A stretch of DNA of 64,000 nt from Rhynchosporium graminicola (lineage: Eukaryota > Ascomycota > Leotiomycetes > Helotiales > Ploettnerulaceae): the NCBI GenBank assembly GCA_900074885.1, contig FJUW01000042.1, forward strand, positions 710,015 through 774,014. Direction: 5' to 3'. Position 1 is the stretch's first letter. Each line of letters opens with the position of its first letter. Positions 10,938-21,731 of this stretch are shown one piece after another. Made by a program: the position numbers and the translations under genes. The notes under the pieces are model-generated. The model made no database searches and had not been told where the DNA came from. It was given only the letters and a program-made list of their open reading frames with translations.

Positions 10938-12290
10938 AAGAGAATAAGTGATTTGAGCGTAAAATCAGTGACCCTGCTCTTCTTGCAAGTCACTTATCTA
11001 GTGCCCTACACATGCACCATGTCAGTCCCTGCATGTGTACACGGCCGAGTGTAGTGTGTGTTTGTTTTTTCGCCGTGATAGAACTAAATTGTCCGAAAGA
11101 TGAAAGATAGTCGCAAGGCAATGGTCTTCCTCGCCAGGCTCGCTGGCCGCCCCTCGATACAGAAAGTGCTAAAACACCCTGTTTAGTAACTTCCGAGTAG
11201 CTACGGCCTTTAATGCCGTGTCGATAAATCGTTACTTCGAAAGGATTGTGGCGTAAATCACGTTTAAGCGAGCAGGAAGTCCATGCGTCAAATCACGATT
11301 TCAGATCTGTAATTTTAACTCCGCGCGTGTAGGATCCGAGGCGCCTTCTCAAGCTTTTAACCGTTAACTTCCGCGATACATGTCAGAAAATTCACAAGAC
11401 TTCGTGTCAGAGTGTTGGTAAATTAAGTTACTCATTTTGATTTGCTGTGAAAGGTCTGACTTGAGGTTGAAGTTTGAGGATTGGGAAACAACATACTCAT
11501 CATCCTCAGTAAAGTCGAGATTTTATTTTCCCGACTAATTGATTGTGTGTCTGTACTCGTAGTTAGGAGAAGGTAACTAAACTCTTATCCTGTCTCTAAC
11601 GGCACGAGCCTCAGCAATGACTAACGCCTAGTCATTTACTTGATTTCAGTCTACATGTGGGGGAGAATCTGCTACTGTAAGATTATCTCGCAACATCGTA
11701 GGGGTCTATATACCTCACCGAGTACCCGCGCCTCCCGCGCGAACGGGCTATCTTCCGCAAGGTGGGTCGTATCCCCGGCATATCGCCAAGTTTGTCAAAG
11801 ACTTAAGTTATTCCCTCGAACGGTCATTGCACCGGTTTAAAGCCAACTGAGATCCAGGATCATACAGCTTTTCTATTGGATGGCACCCTTGCAAGATAAG
11901 GGAGCAGCTATTACATTGTGGCATATTTCAGATGACAAGGTGGAAGCGTGCGGTTTTCGCTCGAGGAGATGCGTAAGCGCCCAAAGCAACGAGCACGCAT
12001 ATTCAAGCATGCGGCACTGAGGCACAGCGGCACGGCAATTCTTTTCTACCCCCAGACGACCGGGGGATCCCTGAGATTTCCCAACTTCAACACTATACAA
12101 CGTTATCTAGATATGTGGAGATTAAATTGGAAAAAAAGTATCGCTGAACTTCCCAAGCAAGGGAGGATACATCGATACAGCAGTTGTCAATTTTACTAGG
12201 TGTTGTGGTTGCGACTACAAGGATTTTCGAAAGTTGAACAAAAAAATCGGGGATTCAAAATAATCGCTGTATCTCCTGAGTAGTAAGTTG
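10938..12290. other. Segment between the two foldback copies
   Basis: About 1.35 kb between the inverted copies. Small frames (11640-11840, 11948-12199 plus; 11873-12100 minus) have no transposase motif. If the copies are termini, this is a non-autonomous element interior. Confidence 0.35.
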
Positions 12291-12360
12291 GAATCCCTTA
12301 GTTTAGACGTTAAATTGGAGCTGTGGTAAGGCATCAGATTTAACGTTTAAACTTGGGTCG
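12291..12360. repeat. Foldback (imperfect palindrome), copy B
   Basis: The arms AGTTTAGACGTTAAATT and GATTTAACGTTTAAACTT are inverse complements with two mismatches. They flank a centre GAGCTGTGGTAAGGCATC, which is the inverse complement of the centre of copy A (10.86-10.94 kb). Both the hairpin form and the long-distance inverted pairing are visible. Confidence 0.65.
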
Positions 12361-13049
12361 GGGAGGGCGCGAATGGTAATATTAGGCGACGTGCAGTAAC
12401 GTCAAGCGACTACTTGGATCAACATCGGTCGTTATAAATTCGATCAACCCGTCAACCGCCCAGCAATGCCATCGACAGAACGCTGAAGATACAAGGTTTC
12501 TCCAAAAAAAAAATTGAAGCCAGTTCACTTTTTGCTTGTCCACGTGGGTACGAGCTCTGCAACAACCACCCACTCTTCCAGTCAAAAAGGACTGCTTACA
12601 AGATAGCACAGGGAAGGAAGTAACCAACAGTTGTAGGGACAAGTCGAACCCTAAAGATGGCTGGAATTCTGAATGTTAAATTCTCTGGATAAGCCAACTG
12701 ATAAAAGTATAAACGACTTCACCTGTCAGGCGTATCCGACTTTTTCCATGGGAACAGTCCTAGGTCTTGCATAAAGTGACCCATGGATACCTGGGCAGCG
12801 CTGACTGCGGTTTTTTGTGATGCGCGTGCCCAATTGTAAGAACCACTTCCCTCTTTCAGATGTCAACTCCCGGAGAAACTCATCATGAAAGTTTAAAAAT
12901 ACCAGTGTGATCAATTTTCCTGTAAACCGCCTCAGTCTAACAGCTCCCTGAATATTACCACCTCCCTCTTTCAGACATTGGTCCGAGAAAGTCTTTTTTC
13001 CGAGGCTTGATCAATTTGCAGTATGCCGTGTGATGAATTATCCTGGTAG
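12361..13049. other. No assignable gene; possible upstream exons
   Basis: Short frames only. Two CCCTCTTTCAG acceptor-like sites (about 12850-12875 and 12960-12975) hint at small exons of the unassigned gene that follows, but no continuous reading could be built. Confidence 0.3.
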
Positions 13050-13304
13050 GCCACTCCATGGGACGATCGAGTCGTGGAAAATGATACCAACACCTGTGGA
13101 GCGCTGTTATCTCAATGGCAAGTGTTGGAGAGGATTAAAGGACAGGAAGGTTCTTATGTTTCCCTCCATGGTAAGGAACTTTCTCCGAACAATACGTTTC
13201 TGCTTCAGTTCCCCTCTTACTTCTTGGATCAGTATCCAGGTAAGTAGTTCCCTATGTGACAGTCGACAGTGTATAACAAATTCACTGACTGCATAGCTTG
13301 GTAA
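13050..13304 (+). CDS. 3' exons of an unrecognised gene
   Basis: After a CCTGGTAG acceptor at 13049, the frame stays open for 63 codons with a convincing protein composition: TPWDDRVVENDTNTCGALLS, then WQVLERIKGQEGSYVSLHGK and FLLQFPSYFLDQYP. A donor (GTAAGT at 13240) and acceptor (GCATAG, ending 13296) lead to a short last exon encoding Trp-stop at 13304. Reading through instead would stop after Gly-Lys. The 5' exons are not resolved. I do not recognise the family. It ends only 40 bp before the ATG of the next plus-strand gene, so the two could instead belong to one misjudged gene model. Confidence 0.4.
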
Positions 13305-13343
13305 ACTTCAACCGGCTTCAATCGAATATCGTTCGATATTAAT

Positions 13344-14166
13344 ATGTATTTACAACCCCGGATACACGGACTGCTCATCTTCATTCTCTCAACGCTTGTG
13401 AGAACATATGACGTTGCAACAGAGCTGGAACCAAAGGGACCTCTCGGGATCCGGCTTGACTACAATGTTGCCATGCAAGCAGGAACGGCGGAGCGGAACG
13501 ACGTTATTCGCACTGTCGTTTTTACTAGTCATCTGAAGTTTGAACATGATGTCAATGCTTTCAGCGACGGGCAGCTGGTTCAGATGGCCTTCGATGCATA
13601 TAATGAAATGCTAGTGGAGGCGGCACAGTATGATTTCCACAAAACTCGTGCTACACCGAGTGTAATGACCGTACTTGCCATTGAGAAGGAAATTTTTATG
13701 GCATCATCTCAGAAAGGGCAAGGTTCCTTCATCCACAACTTTCCGCATTCACCAGTCTCAAAGAGTCTAGCCGTATGCCAGGCTATATTTTCGGATCGTA
13801 CCTCGAAGAATCGATATCATGAGAATCAAGCAAAGTGTGGCGAAATTATGGCAGCGCATTCCTTTTTCCGCGCCAATCCCTCGTTCGCAGACTTAAAGGG
13901 CCTTGGTGGAAGGACTATCTCTGTAGATAGGCTGAAGGGTACAGAGCCACTCGCGATCAAAGAGCCTTGTGGTACTGGAATAGCAGTTGGTATTCTTCCT
14001 GAGTCTTCAAGGCTCAAGCTGATTGCAGTAGAATGTATGGGGTTGTGACCTTTTCGTTGAAAACCAAGGGCTGGCAGAAGTCCCAAAAGGAACTTCACCG
14101 ACACCATATGAATTGAATGCTGTCGCAGGAGTAGCAACAATAGGCCAATTTCCACTCTGTTCATGA
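13344..14166 (+). CDS. Predicted secreted protein with deaminase-like Cys/Glu motifs
   Basis: Exons 13344-13985 and 14032-14166 give 258 residues. The 46-bp intron uses a GTTGGT donor and a GCAGTAG acceptor with CTGAT as branch site. Reading without it stops after 234 residues and loses the conserved-looking GCDLFVENQG tail. Residues ~6-20 are hydrophobic and fit a signal peptide. The middle (FSDGQLVQMAFDAYNEM, TPSVMTVLAIEKEIF) resembles a family of ascomycete secreted proteins. Residues 159-167 read HENQAKCGE, followed by EPCG at 207-210 and WGC at 217-219. A Cys-x-Glu plus two later Cys is the layout of zinc deaminase-fold proteins, but the canonical His/Cys-Ala-Glu and Pro-Cys-x-x-Cys are not exact. 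Deaminase activity is therefore only a suggestion. Confidence 0.65.
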
Positions 14167-14576
14167 AGAATTGATTATCGAGACTTCATACACGCTGTAA
14201 GGTAGAAAGAGTGGGAACTGTTGCGTAAGCGAGCTGTGGTGGTGGCGAGATAATGATGTCCAGACTCTTTTTGGAAAGCTGCTAGATGTTTCAATGCCTT
14301 AAGCGCTCATAGGTTGAAAATTGATGTTTCGCGAGGCAATTTACTTCAGGGAAAGACAGAGGACCTGATACCGCTCGGGAAATGTCAAGGCTACCTATGT
14401 TTATGTGGGTATGACTTTGCAACATTTATCCGATACTAGTTTCGAGAGACAAAGTTCTTGGAAAGAGGCAGATAGAGTTCAAAGCCTTCGTTGAGCGACT
14501 ACATGTATTTCGTATGCGGGAGAGGTTATCGCAGACTAGACATTGTAGTAGAGATCTACGAGAAGATCAAGTCTTA
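14167..14576. other. Intergenic between convergent genes
   Basis: About 410 bp separating the 3' end of the deaminase-like gene from the 3' end of the F-box gene. No coding signal was seen; it should hold both 3' UTRs. Confidence 0.4.
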
Positions 14577-16152
14577 TTAGTACCCTTCTTCCAAAACTTC
14601 TCGACCCGGAAATCTTGACCGAAACAGAGATAGCTCTTTTCTTGACACGGGAGTCCAATGTTTGTCCACCTCGTTCATCACAAGCATACTGAGTATCAAC
14701 TCGGTCCGCACACGTTCTAGATTCCTTAGCCTATAGCTACTAAAAGTTTTCTGATTAGCACACCTGGGACGATCCAAGTTGAAGATAGACCATATCTCCA
14801 TGGAGATACTCGAAAGGGAATGTGCAGGCCGATGCAATACGTACCATCGCTGTAGAGCAGATGAAACCGCATTGTCATTCCAGCCGTCTTTCCAGGGCCA
14901 TGCAAGCAGTACGTCGTCTGTTACCCTTAAGCTTTTGAGATTCGGAGGGAACATCTTTTCTTCTGCGAAAGCGCCGCGGGCATGAAAGTCGCCGGTCAAG
15001 AACGGCAACGGGATTTGGAGAATTTTCAGATGGTCGAGATTCGCCATACGACTCAAGTTCCCTTCAAATTTGATGAAGTCATACTCGTAATCTTCTTCAA
15101 GAATCACCCTCCCAGTAACAACCAGTTCCTCTAGTGTATCTCGTACGTGACTTAAAGCGAGACCAATTGCATCGAGGTTGACCCAGACTGAACCTTCTTC
15201 TGGCCTCCCAAGATGAACTCCTGAACGATAATACCAATTGTAGCTGAGGTTCTTGAGTGCTGGCGTCATAGAAAGTATTTGGCCAAGATGCTCCGGTTGA
15301 ACAGCGGTTAAATGGAGTGTTGTCAGCAATGAAGAAGTTGGCGTATGCATGGCAATTTTGTCCCAGGTTAATGGCATGGATGAAACTAGGGAGAACTCTT
15401 GAATTGCTGGTAGGTAGAACCATGGCTGTAGGTCTGTAGATCCTAGTGAATATATACCCAAGCCCTGCTTACCATCGAAGTTGAGACATAGCACCCGCAG
15501 ATGCTGATAAGTTGGCAACTCAAACTTAGCCTGTCTGAACACCGCTGCGTGGAATAGCTGCAGTAAGAGCCCGGTCTCAAATGTGAATATCGGGCCGAGA
15601 ACCAAGGTCCTGATATTGTGTAATTGGGATAGCAAAAGGGTGACCAAAGTATCCATTGCGCCTTGGTGCATCTGGTCTCTCCACAAGAGTTTCATCGGCA
15701 AGAGCGCAAAGTCGACCCTTGTCGACTCCACAGCCTTGACTGCATGCTCGTAGTCCAAGGCGGAAATATCGATTCTGGGAGGTACCGTATCTCGGTCATG
15801 ATCATACGGGATGAAAGAATCCCCAAGTAGCGATACGCTTCGAACATGTGCAGCCAGCTCTGGTCTACGTAGAATCGTTCGAATGAAGGCTGTAATAGGA
15901 GGTGGCCGATCTTCGAGCCATGTCCACTCAATACTTGAGTATAGCAATGGCTCGCAAGTTGCGCGTGACACTTTGCTGACAAGAGAGAGCACATGAAGCT
16001 CACGCGGCGAGAGTAACTGCAAAACAGGCATCAACATATCGCCTAAGAAATCCCAGAGTGATTCATTCGGAAGTCCCTGCTGGTCTCGTGAGCGTTGCGA
16101 ATCTTCAATCGGGTGTGTCCCTGCTTACCTGGCGCAAAATTGGCGAAGCCAT
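14577..16152 (-). CDS. F-box protein
   Basis: A 24-nt first exon (16152-16129, MASPILRQ) is spliced over a 52-bp intron (GTAAGC to CAGCAG, 16128-16077) to 16076-14577, giving 507 residues. The join creates GLPNESLWDFLGDM followed by LLSPRELHVLSLVSK and EPLLYSSIEW, an F-box with the usual L-P-N-E start and the P-L-L-Y-x-x-I end typical of fungal members. The rest has Leu-rich segments (LYHLRVLCL-like, LEELVVTGR, LKILQIPLPFL) suggesting a degenerate LRR-like substrate-binding region. F-box proteins link substrates to SCF ubiquitin ligases through Skp1; this target is unknown. The exon 1 start was chosen because the downstream ATG at 16037 would cut the F-box. A decayed relative lies upstream beyond a repeat block. 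Confidence 0.8.
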
Positions 16153-16370
16153 GATCACTGCAGACGTTGAATCGATACCTCAGGTAGGTAGGTATTTCTG
16201 TGCGCCTTGGGAGCGTGGGTGCAGTTGGACATGGTGACATTACCTGATCTTACCTTGCCGATCCGACCTGCCGACGCATGCAGGGACGGAGAGAAAATGG
16301 TTGTTGGTCAATCTGGTTAGCTTGATGTACTGGTAATTTCTGTAGTGGAGCTCGCTAAATGAGCCAGTCG
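16153..16370. other. F-box gene 5' flank
   Basis: Between the F-box start and the repeat block. From about 16290 it matches the left flank of the 5-kb repeat copy, with GTAGTGGAGCTCGCTAAATG near 16343-16362. Confidence 0.4.
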
Positions 16371-16500
16371 TAAATGTCATTCGCCAAGCTGTAAATGTCA
16401 GCCACCAAAACTCGGTAGATGTCATCCACCAAGCTAGAGATGTCATCCACCAAAGACTCGGTAAATGTCAGCTACCAAAGAAAAATTCATCCACCAAACA
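16371..16500 (+). repeat. Tandem ~22-bp repeat block, copy 2
   Basis: About six units built on GTAAATGTCATCCACCAA or GTAAATGTCAGCCACCAA, with linkers AGCTGT, AACTCG and GACTCG. The leader and orientation match the block at 4.99-5.1 kb. It sits about 220 bp upstream of the F-box start and between that gene and its decayed copy. Confidence 0.8.
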
Positions 16501-16596
16501 TCATCAGCTAGCGATACTGAAATGATTTGGAGATGATAGAGCCAACCAAAGTCATAAATAATTACCTACCAATCACTCCTAAAACAGTCAGACGTA

Positions 16597-16850
16597 TCAC
16601 AGGACCCTCTGCATTCCGCTGGAAAGGATTATTGCGCGTCCACTATAATTCACTATCCCCTTCAGTGATAATAGCAAGCGGATCCCCGTGGTCTGCAACT
16701 TATGCCTAACTCTTTCCTGACCAGAGAGCGAATAGAGCTCATGCAGCGGATTTAATTCTCGCACAGGCATCAACATATCGCCTTTCAAACCTCATAAGGC
16801 TCTCGGAACTCTCCGATTGATTTTCGCCGCGACAGCACTCCGCTTCGCAA
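16597..16850 (-). pseudogene. Decayed partial copy of the F-box gene
   Basis: The minus strand contains AGGCGATATGTTGATGCCTG, identical over 20 bases to the start region of the F-box gene at about 16.03 kb. Alignment continues with mismatches and small gaps through the GAGCT...GCTCTCT...GTCAG segment to TTGCTAT and AGTGGAC. In the intact gene this encodes the second half of the F-box. Upstream, a shorter TTCCGA...GGCGAT match is also visible. The copy has indels, lacks a continuous frame and has no matching C-terminal part. It is a duplicated fragment separated from its parent by the repeat block. Confidence 0.65.
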
Positions 16851-17478
16851 TCTCAGCAGGCCTAGCTCGTGTGACTGTGAGTTACCTCAAGTTGATGAGC
16901 CTTGCCTGCATAGAATAATAGACCCTTCTGTTGATTCATCGTCAGAGAAGCTTCCTGGTGTGTTCTGCTCCAAGGGCCGTTGATAATCTTCAAGCGAGGA
17001 CCTTTGCACGGCCCAGTCTCATTTGGTAGATCTCAGCTCGACGTACATTTTGAGAAAAGATTGGGACTATGGAAGCCAATGTCACCGTATACGAGTCTCG
17101 GTCGCTCTCGACGTGCTCGTTATTGGAAGACTGTTATGGTACATCATACACAGTTTTCAATGGTCTCAAGTGGGTTGAAGGGCTGGCAGGATCTGGCTCG
17201 CTCGCCATTCTGTTCACTGCGATTCGAGGTTCCGAATACTCAGCTTTGGCTTTATCGCTGCTGTCGCGAAAACTAGATCGTATTTCTCGTGTCGATTTTG
17301 AACCTTATCTTGAAGGATGTTGTTGGAGCAGTGTCAAATTCTGATTGCTGGTGGTTGTAAGATAAACGACTCCATTTCTGCAGCGGACAAGACATAAATT
17401 TCTTCGAAGCGAAGCAGTCGCGGGCTCATGTGCCAGCCCAGAGATTTCCTTATCTTTGGAATCTGGATCTGTTGGTAC
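16851..17478. other. No assignable gene
   Basis: Two overlapping plus-strand frames (16980-17276, 17069-17344) of under 100 codons. The second reads somewhat protein-like (GLAGSGSLAILFTAIRG, LALSLLSRKLDRIS) but has no family or splice partner that I can support. Confidence 0.3.
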
Positions 17479-18206
17479 TCATACCGTATTTGCATTTATG
17501 CGACGATTCCTGTCGATGTGTAGACGAGTTCGCGCATTCATGTTACGGACTTTGTCACAAAAAGAATCATGGGTGTGCACGAAGTTCTCAAGAACAGATT
17601 TGACTAAAAATTGATAACCTAACAAGTCACACATCCAGTCGAAAAGGATCGGTCTTAGCAAAGAAATATCCAGCATGGATAAATCAAATGTCAATAGACC
17701 CCTTTCAAGACTCGATCCAATAGACTACATATACATCGACAAAGCGCATCAATATCAGAAAGATCAGCATCATGGCCTCTAGAATTGATCCACTGCTTGA
17801 GATCTGACATGGGGCTTACAACAAGAAGCGCATCTATCACACTATGTAATGATGGAAGAATTGCTACTCGCAGTTCTCCAATTCTTGCGTTCACTCACCT
17901 CTTCCACGACCACTAGATACCTTTCCGGTCTCTATCCCAATGCGGATGTCCTGTTCGACCATAATGATTTCCACCTTGATTGTCTTGCCCATTGCGAGGT
18001 ACGTCCGGCTTAGGAGGTGGCCCTTCGACGTCATCAAGGATCTCAACACGGTGACTCTGGAATGAAGCTCCACGTCGATTGTGTGGCTGAGAGGGCTGAC
18101 CGCTGTAAGACGATGAGCTTGTATAGCTCAAATTCTGACGTTGGTCGCTGTAGCCCTGGTATAGTACTAGACCACTGCTGTTGGCCGAATTCGGAAACCC
18201 CACCAA
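17479..18206 (-). pseudogene. Unrecognised gene fragments in shifting frames
   Basis: Three protein-like segments follow each other on the minus strand. The first (18206-17913) is Ser/Pro/Gln-rich and ends in a Gly/His/Arg/Asp tail. The second (17894-17691) reads IGELRVAILPSLHSVIDALL and SDLKQWINSRGHDADLSDID. The third (17694-17479) reads LTFDLSMLDISLLRPILFDW and GYQFLVKSVLENFV. They lie in different frames. The last switch occurs within a few bases at about 17.7 kb with no intron-sized gap, which suggests a frameshift. The family is unknown; the helical style recalls N-terminal regions of fungal NLR-type proteins, but that is only an impression. Confidence 0.35.
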
Positions 18207-20079
18207 AAAGTGCTATTTTGCCCCCTCGTCACTTGAAAGGATCATTAGAAGCACCCCGACTAAAGTAATTCTATAAATCAATAGATCTAAAGCAGCTTCC
18301 TAATATAGATTCTAGCGGTTAGACCGATAAACATATTCACTGAGTTAGCCGATCGCATAGGAGGTAGGTGTAATTCAGCCGAATCACTTCGAGCCTGCTG
18401 ATATCTTCAGCGGGGTCTTGTAGTTCTCGATAAGTACCTTCACCTTCATTGAGACGCGTTCTCATAATTGAAGACATCTCGACTATTTCCAAATCTCTAT
18501 CGAACCATAGAGGCTATCTACATTCTCTTCTACCTTCATCTTAGTCTGCTTCTTCCAGCTGCTCTACATATTGGTGATGCTGAGCGTGTGGTGTTTTGTG
18601 GGAAACTTCCGAGGTCAACGAACATTGTTTACCTCGCGATTATGCTAGCAGCTTAGCGTTGGCCTCCCTTTAGCCTTGCATTCTAAGCCTTACGATACTG
18701 AGGCTCGCTATCCTCCTTGATCAATATCTGGTTGAGATGATTACAGTGCAGGCCTCTGGGACAATGTTCTACTGAGACCCCAACATAATCACTGTCACTG
18801 GCATGGTATTTCAGATGGTGATGGCTAATAGTACATTCGAAACTATAACAAACGTTTCCGCACATCCACGTGACGAGTTACATTGATGCACTTAGCATTC
18901 CTGGTTATTAGCAGCGCGTCATATAAAAGGTCATCCAAGACAGGTTCTGTAGGTAGGATGTTGGAAACGAGAGCAATATGATAGCTTGTTCACTAGCATG
19001 AATTACTGAAGACAAGCTATCTTGTAGCTTATCCTCCATCCTATATCATTGGTCTTAGGAGGAAGGCTGGGGTCAACTTCAGTTCCGTCACCAATTCTGA
19101 CGTTCCCACGCCTGCCCCTATCATCTATCACCTCTCCCATGACTATCCCCTCCACTTCTGTGAACTGGGGAGCGCCATTTTCAGTGTTCACATTGGGTAC
19201 AGGCAAGCTATCCCAGACAAAACTGCAAGCTACGATCTTGCTTTGTTCACCCTGAGCGCAGGCCGAACTGTGAGGAATCCGCAAGCTGAGCACCATCTAG
19301 AAAGTTTCAAGGAAACAAGAAAGTCTACACCAACCAATCATTAGCTCGTCTTCACTGATAGATGTCTTCTGGATCCTGAGAGGTAAATTGCCAGAAGCCA
19401 TTTCTCCTTGCGTCATTTTATCGGCAGATTCAATTCGGACGGCCTGTTTGTAATCAAAACAAATAAATGTTTGTTCGGACCGGGATCGGAATTTTTAGGC
19501 GTGCTTTCGCCAGGCGAACCAATAGTGGCACCCATGGACTCAATCATCTCCTAACATTTGCGAGACGTTGGCAAGGATCCAGCTATTTAGATTGGATTAT
19601 TGAATTAATACTGCATCACATCATATTACTCGTCACACTCTGGCATTCCGCTTTTCTCTTTGGCTTTTCTGGTGTTTAATTTGAGATGATTAAGCGAATA
19701 CGCTACGTACTCCATAAACTTAAGGATAAAACATTGGGCATGCTTGCGGTATGTGATTGTGTTTCTCTCAATTACTCTAGCTGATAAATTTCTGTCTATA
19801 CGCGTTTCCTGTGCTTTGTTACCTCCCCCAAAAATCTCGCGCATCTCCATTTGGTCTCCAACAATCTGACTCTCCCCCGTCCAGCCCTACCACCACTTTT
19901 AACCCAATTTCTGGATTTTCCACCCCAATCGTATTTAATTTTGGGGAAGCCACTCCCTATTCTCTGCGATGCAGATTTTGATCGGAGGGAGAAGCACTTC
20001 TATCTCCTGATCGCCGTCCATTCTAAGACCCCCGTTGTCCACTTCTCACGGCTTCCGAATGATCATCCCTCTCTCGCCA
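18207..20079. other. Gene-poor region
   Basis: No complete gene is supported. A minus-strand stretch at 19003-19430 has two adjacent protein-like segments (GEMASGNLPLRIQKTSISED, then GAPQFTEVEGIVMGEVIDD) that do not join in frame. The rest shows short frames only. Confidence 0.3.
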
Positions 20080-21136
20080 TGCCGGTGTCGAGCCCAAACT
20101 GTTGCTAGAAATCCGAGCGGGCGATCTTTCTCTATATTCCTGGTGATGCTCTGTCGGGGAATTTACCTGGTTCTTGCTTATATGCAATTCTCTTTTCAAA
20201 CGCTCAATATCTGCCTCGGCCTGTACTATTCGCTGTTGTTCATCGAACAGCTCGTCGCGGAACCGAATATCCTTTTCTGCGCTCGTGAGACTTTGCGCAA
20301 AAGTTTTTTCGTCCGATCGGCTGCTCTAAAATGAACTATTTTCCTGTAGAGGTGGCTCCTGATGCCTTCCGCCCTCAGATGCTGCGATTCTTTCACGTTG
20401 TGGTGATCTACCTCGTTCGTGTCCATTGTTGTACCCATATCCATCCAAATCTCGGGCTGAAGACGAAGCCGTGTCGATGTCGTTCTCTCCTTCAGAAAAG
20501 GTGGGTGTTGCTCCTGGTATCGCGCCATTTCTTGTGCTTCAGTGCTGCTTAAACTTTGGCACATACATCATATAATCTCCGTTCCGAAGTACTTGACGCA
20601 TGATGCGGCTATATTTGAGGTCAAGGGGAGGTTTCGACCTTGCAACACTTCCTATCCACGGGACGACCGAAGCCCATCGAATTCTTTTGGATGAAGATGC
20701 TAAATAGGATCGACATCAATCTTATCCAGAAGCTGTACGCCTCGCTTGGACAACCGTTCTAGAGCGTATGCCGGAGTCTGCGGTCGGGATGTATGGCTCC
20801 TTCGACTCGCCGCGGGCGGTAGAGCTCCTAAATCTCAACGGCACTTAAAGGGGGCTCTGCCGTGCCGTTGAAACACAAGCAAATGGAATGCAGCTTGCAC
20901 TGTCTTCGGCCTCCAGCATGTTGATGAATTGTGATTTTAGAGTTGCACCACGGGCACGCATCGATGTAACCGTCCAATCCCACATTTCTTGTACAATCCT
21001 TGGACGAGTGTCCTTCGTGTTCATAGATCTCGCCAGATATTGGTGACCTGAGAACGCAATTGACACAGATTGGATGTTCTTGGTATTTGATGTGATTGTC
21101 GGCCATCCGTGTCTTTCCGCTCTTTTTTACCGTCAT
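20080..21136 (-). pseudogene. Broken gene with zinc-binding-like N-terminus and RIP-like stops
   Basis: The 5' part (from 21136, or from an inner ATG at 21106) reads HPICVNCVLRSP and then DACPWCNSKI, two CxxC pairs that could bind zinc. Further down, one frame reads ALERLSKRGVQLLDKIDVDP, stop (TAG), HLHPKEFDGLRSSRG. Later come NGDYMMYVPKFKQH, stop (TGA), a Ser/Arg/Gly-rich segment, stop (TAG), and SSRSDEKTFAQSLTSAEKD plus a Glu/Arg-rich helix (DIERLKRELHISKNQV). Two of the stops are TAG where CAG (Gln) fits and one is TGA where CGA (Arg) fits, all C-to-T changes on the coding strand. The 5' open frame ends at 20828 and would need splicing to join the rest. I do not recognise the family. Confidence 0.55.
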
Positions 21137-21731
21137 TTATGACTGATCAATCGAAATTGATAGACGTTCTTGATTAATGCGGACTTTGTTCGATTGGCTA
21201 AGCTATAGATACTAAAGTTGAAGTAAAATACTCTTCAAGTGTTGGGGGAGAAAGAAGTTGACTGGCATACGCAGCATTGTCGAAGAAAACTTTTGATGAA
21301 TAGATCGAGGAAGTAGCGAGACCTTGGGTCTTTCCTTTCTAGCGGATATTAGGGGCGATTCCTGGCCAGGCGGCTGATTCGCTGACTGGAGCGAGCGAAT
21401 GACCCTTCCTCGCTCCTTTTTTCTCATGCCGATACTCCATAGCTCGCTCGGTTGGGAAAATGCACGCAATCTCATTGGCTGAGCTTGTTTACTTGCCTCC
21501 CCTCCTCAACCTTCTGGCGGCACAAATGATTTAATTATATGAGACTAATTCTAATTCTACTTACAAGATCCATCGAGGAATATCTCGCAATTGTTTCTTT
21601 AGCACAGAATGTGAATCATGACTCGGACAGAAAACCATACCTGCCCACATATATTAATGGACCACGACACAGCCCTTCTATTTGAGAACCTCGAAATCCT
21701 CAAGTCTTTTGATTGAAAAAGGAAGACTAGA
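21137..21731. other. Intergenic, no gene seen
   Basis: One 87-codon minus frame (21212-21475) without motif. This is the 3' flank of ALG8. Confidence 0.35.
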
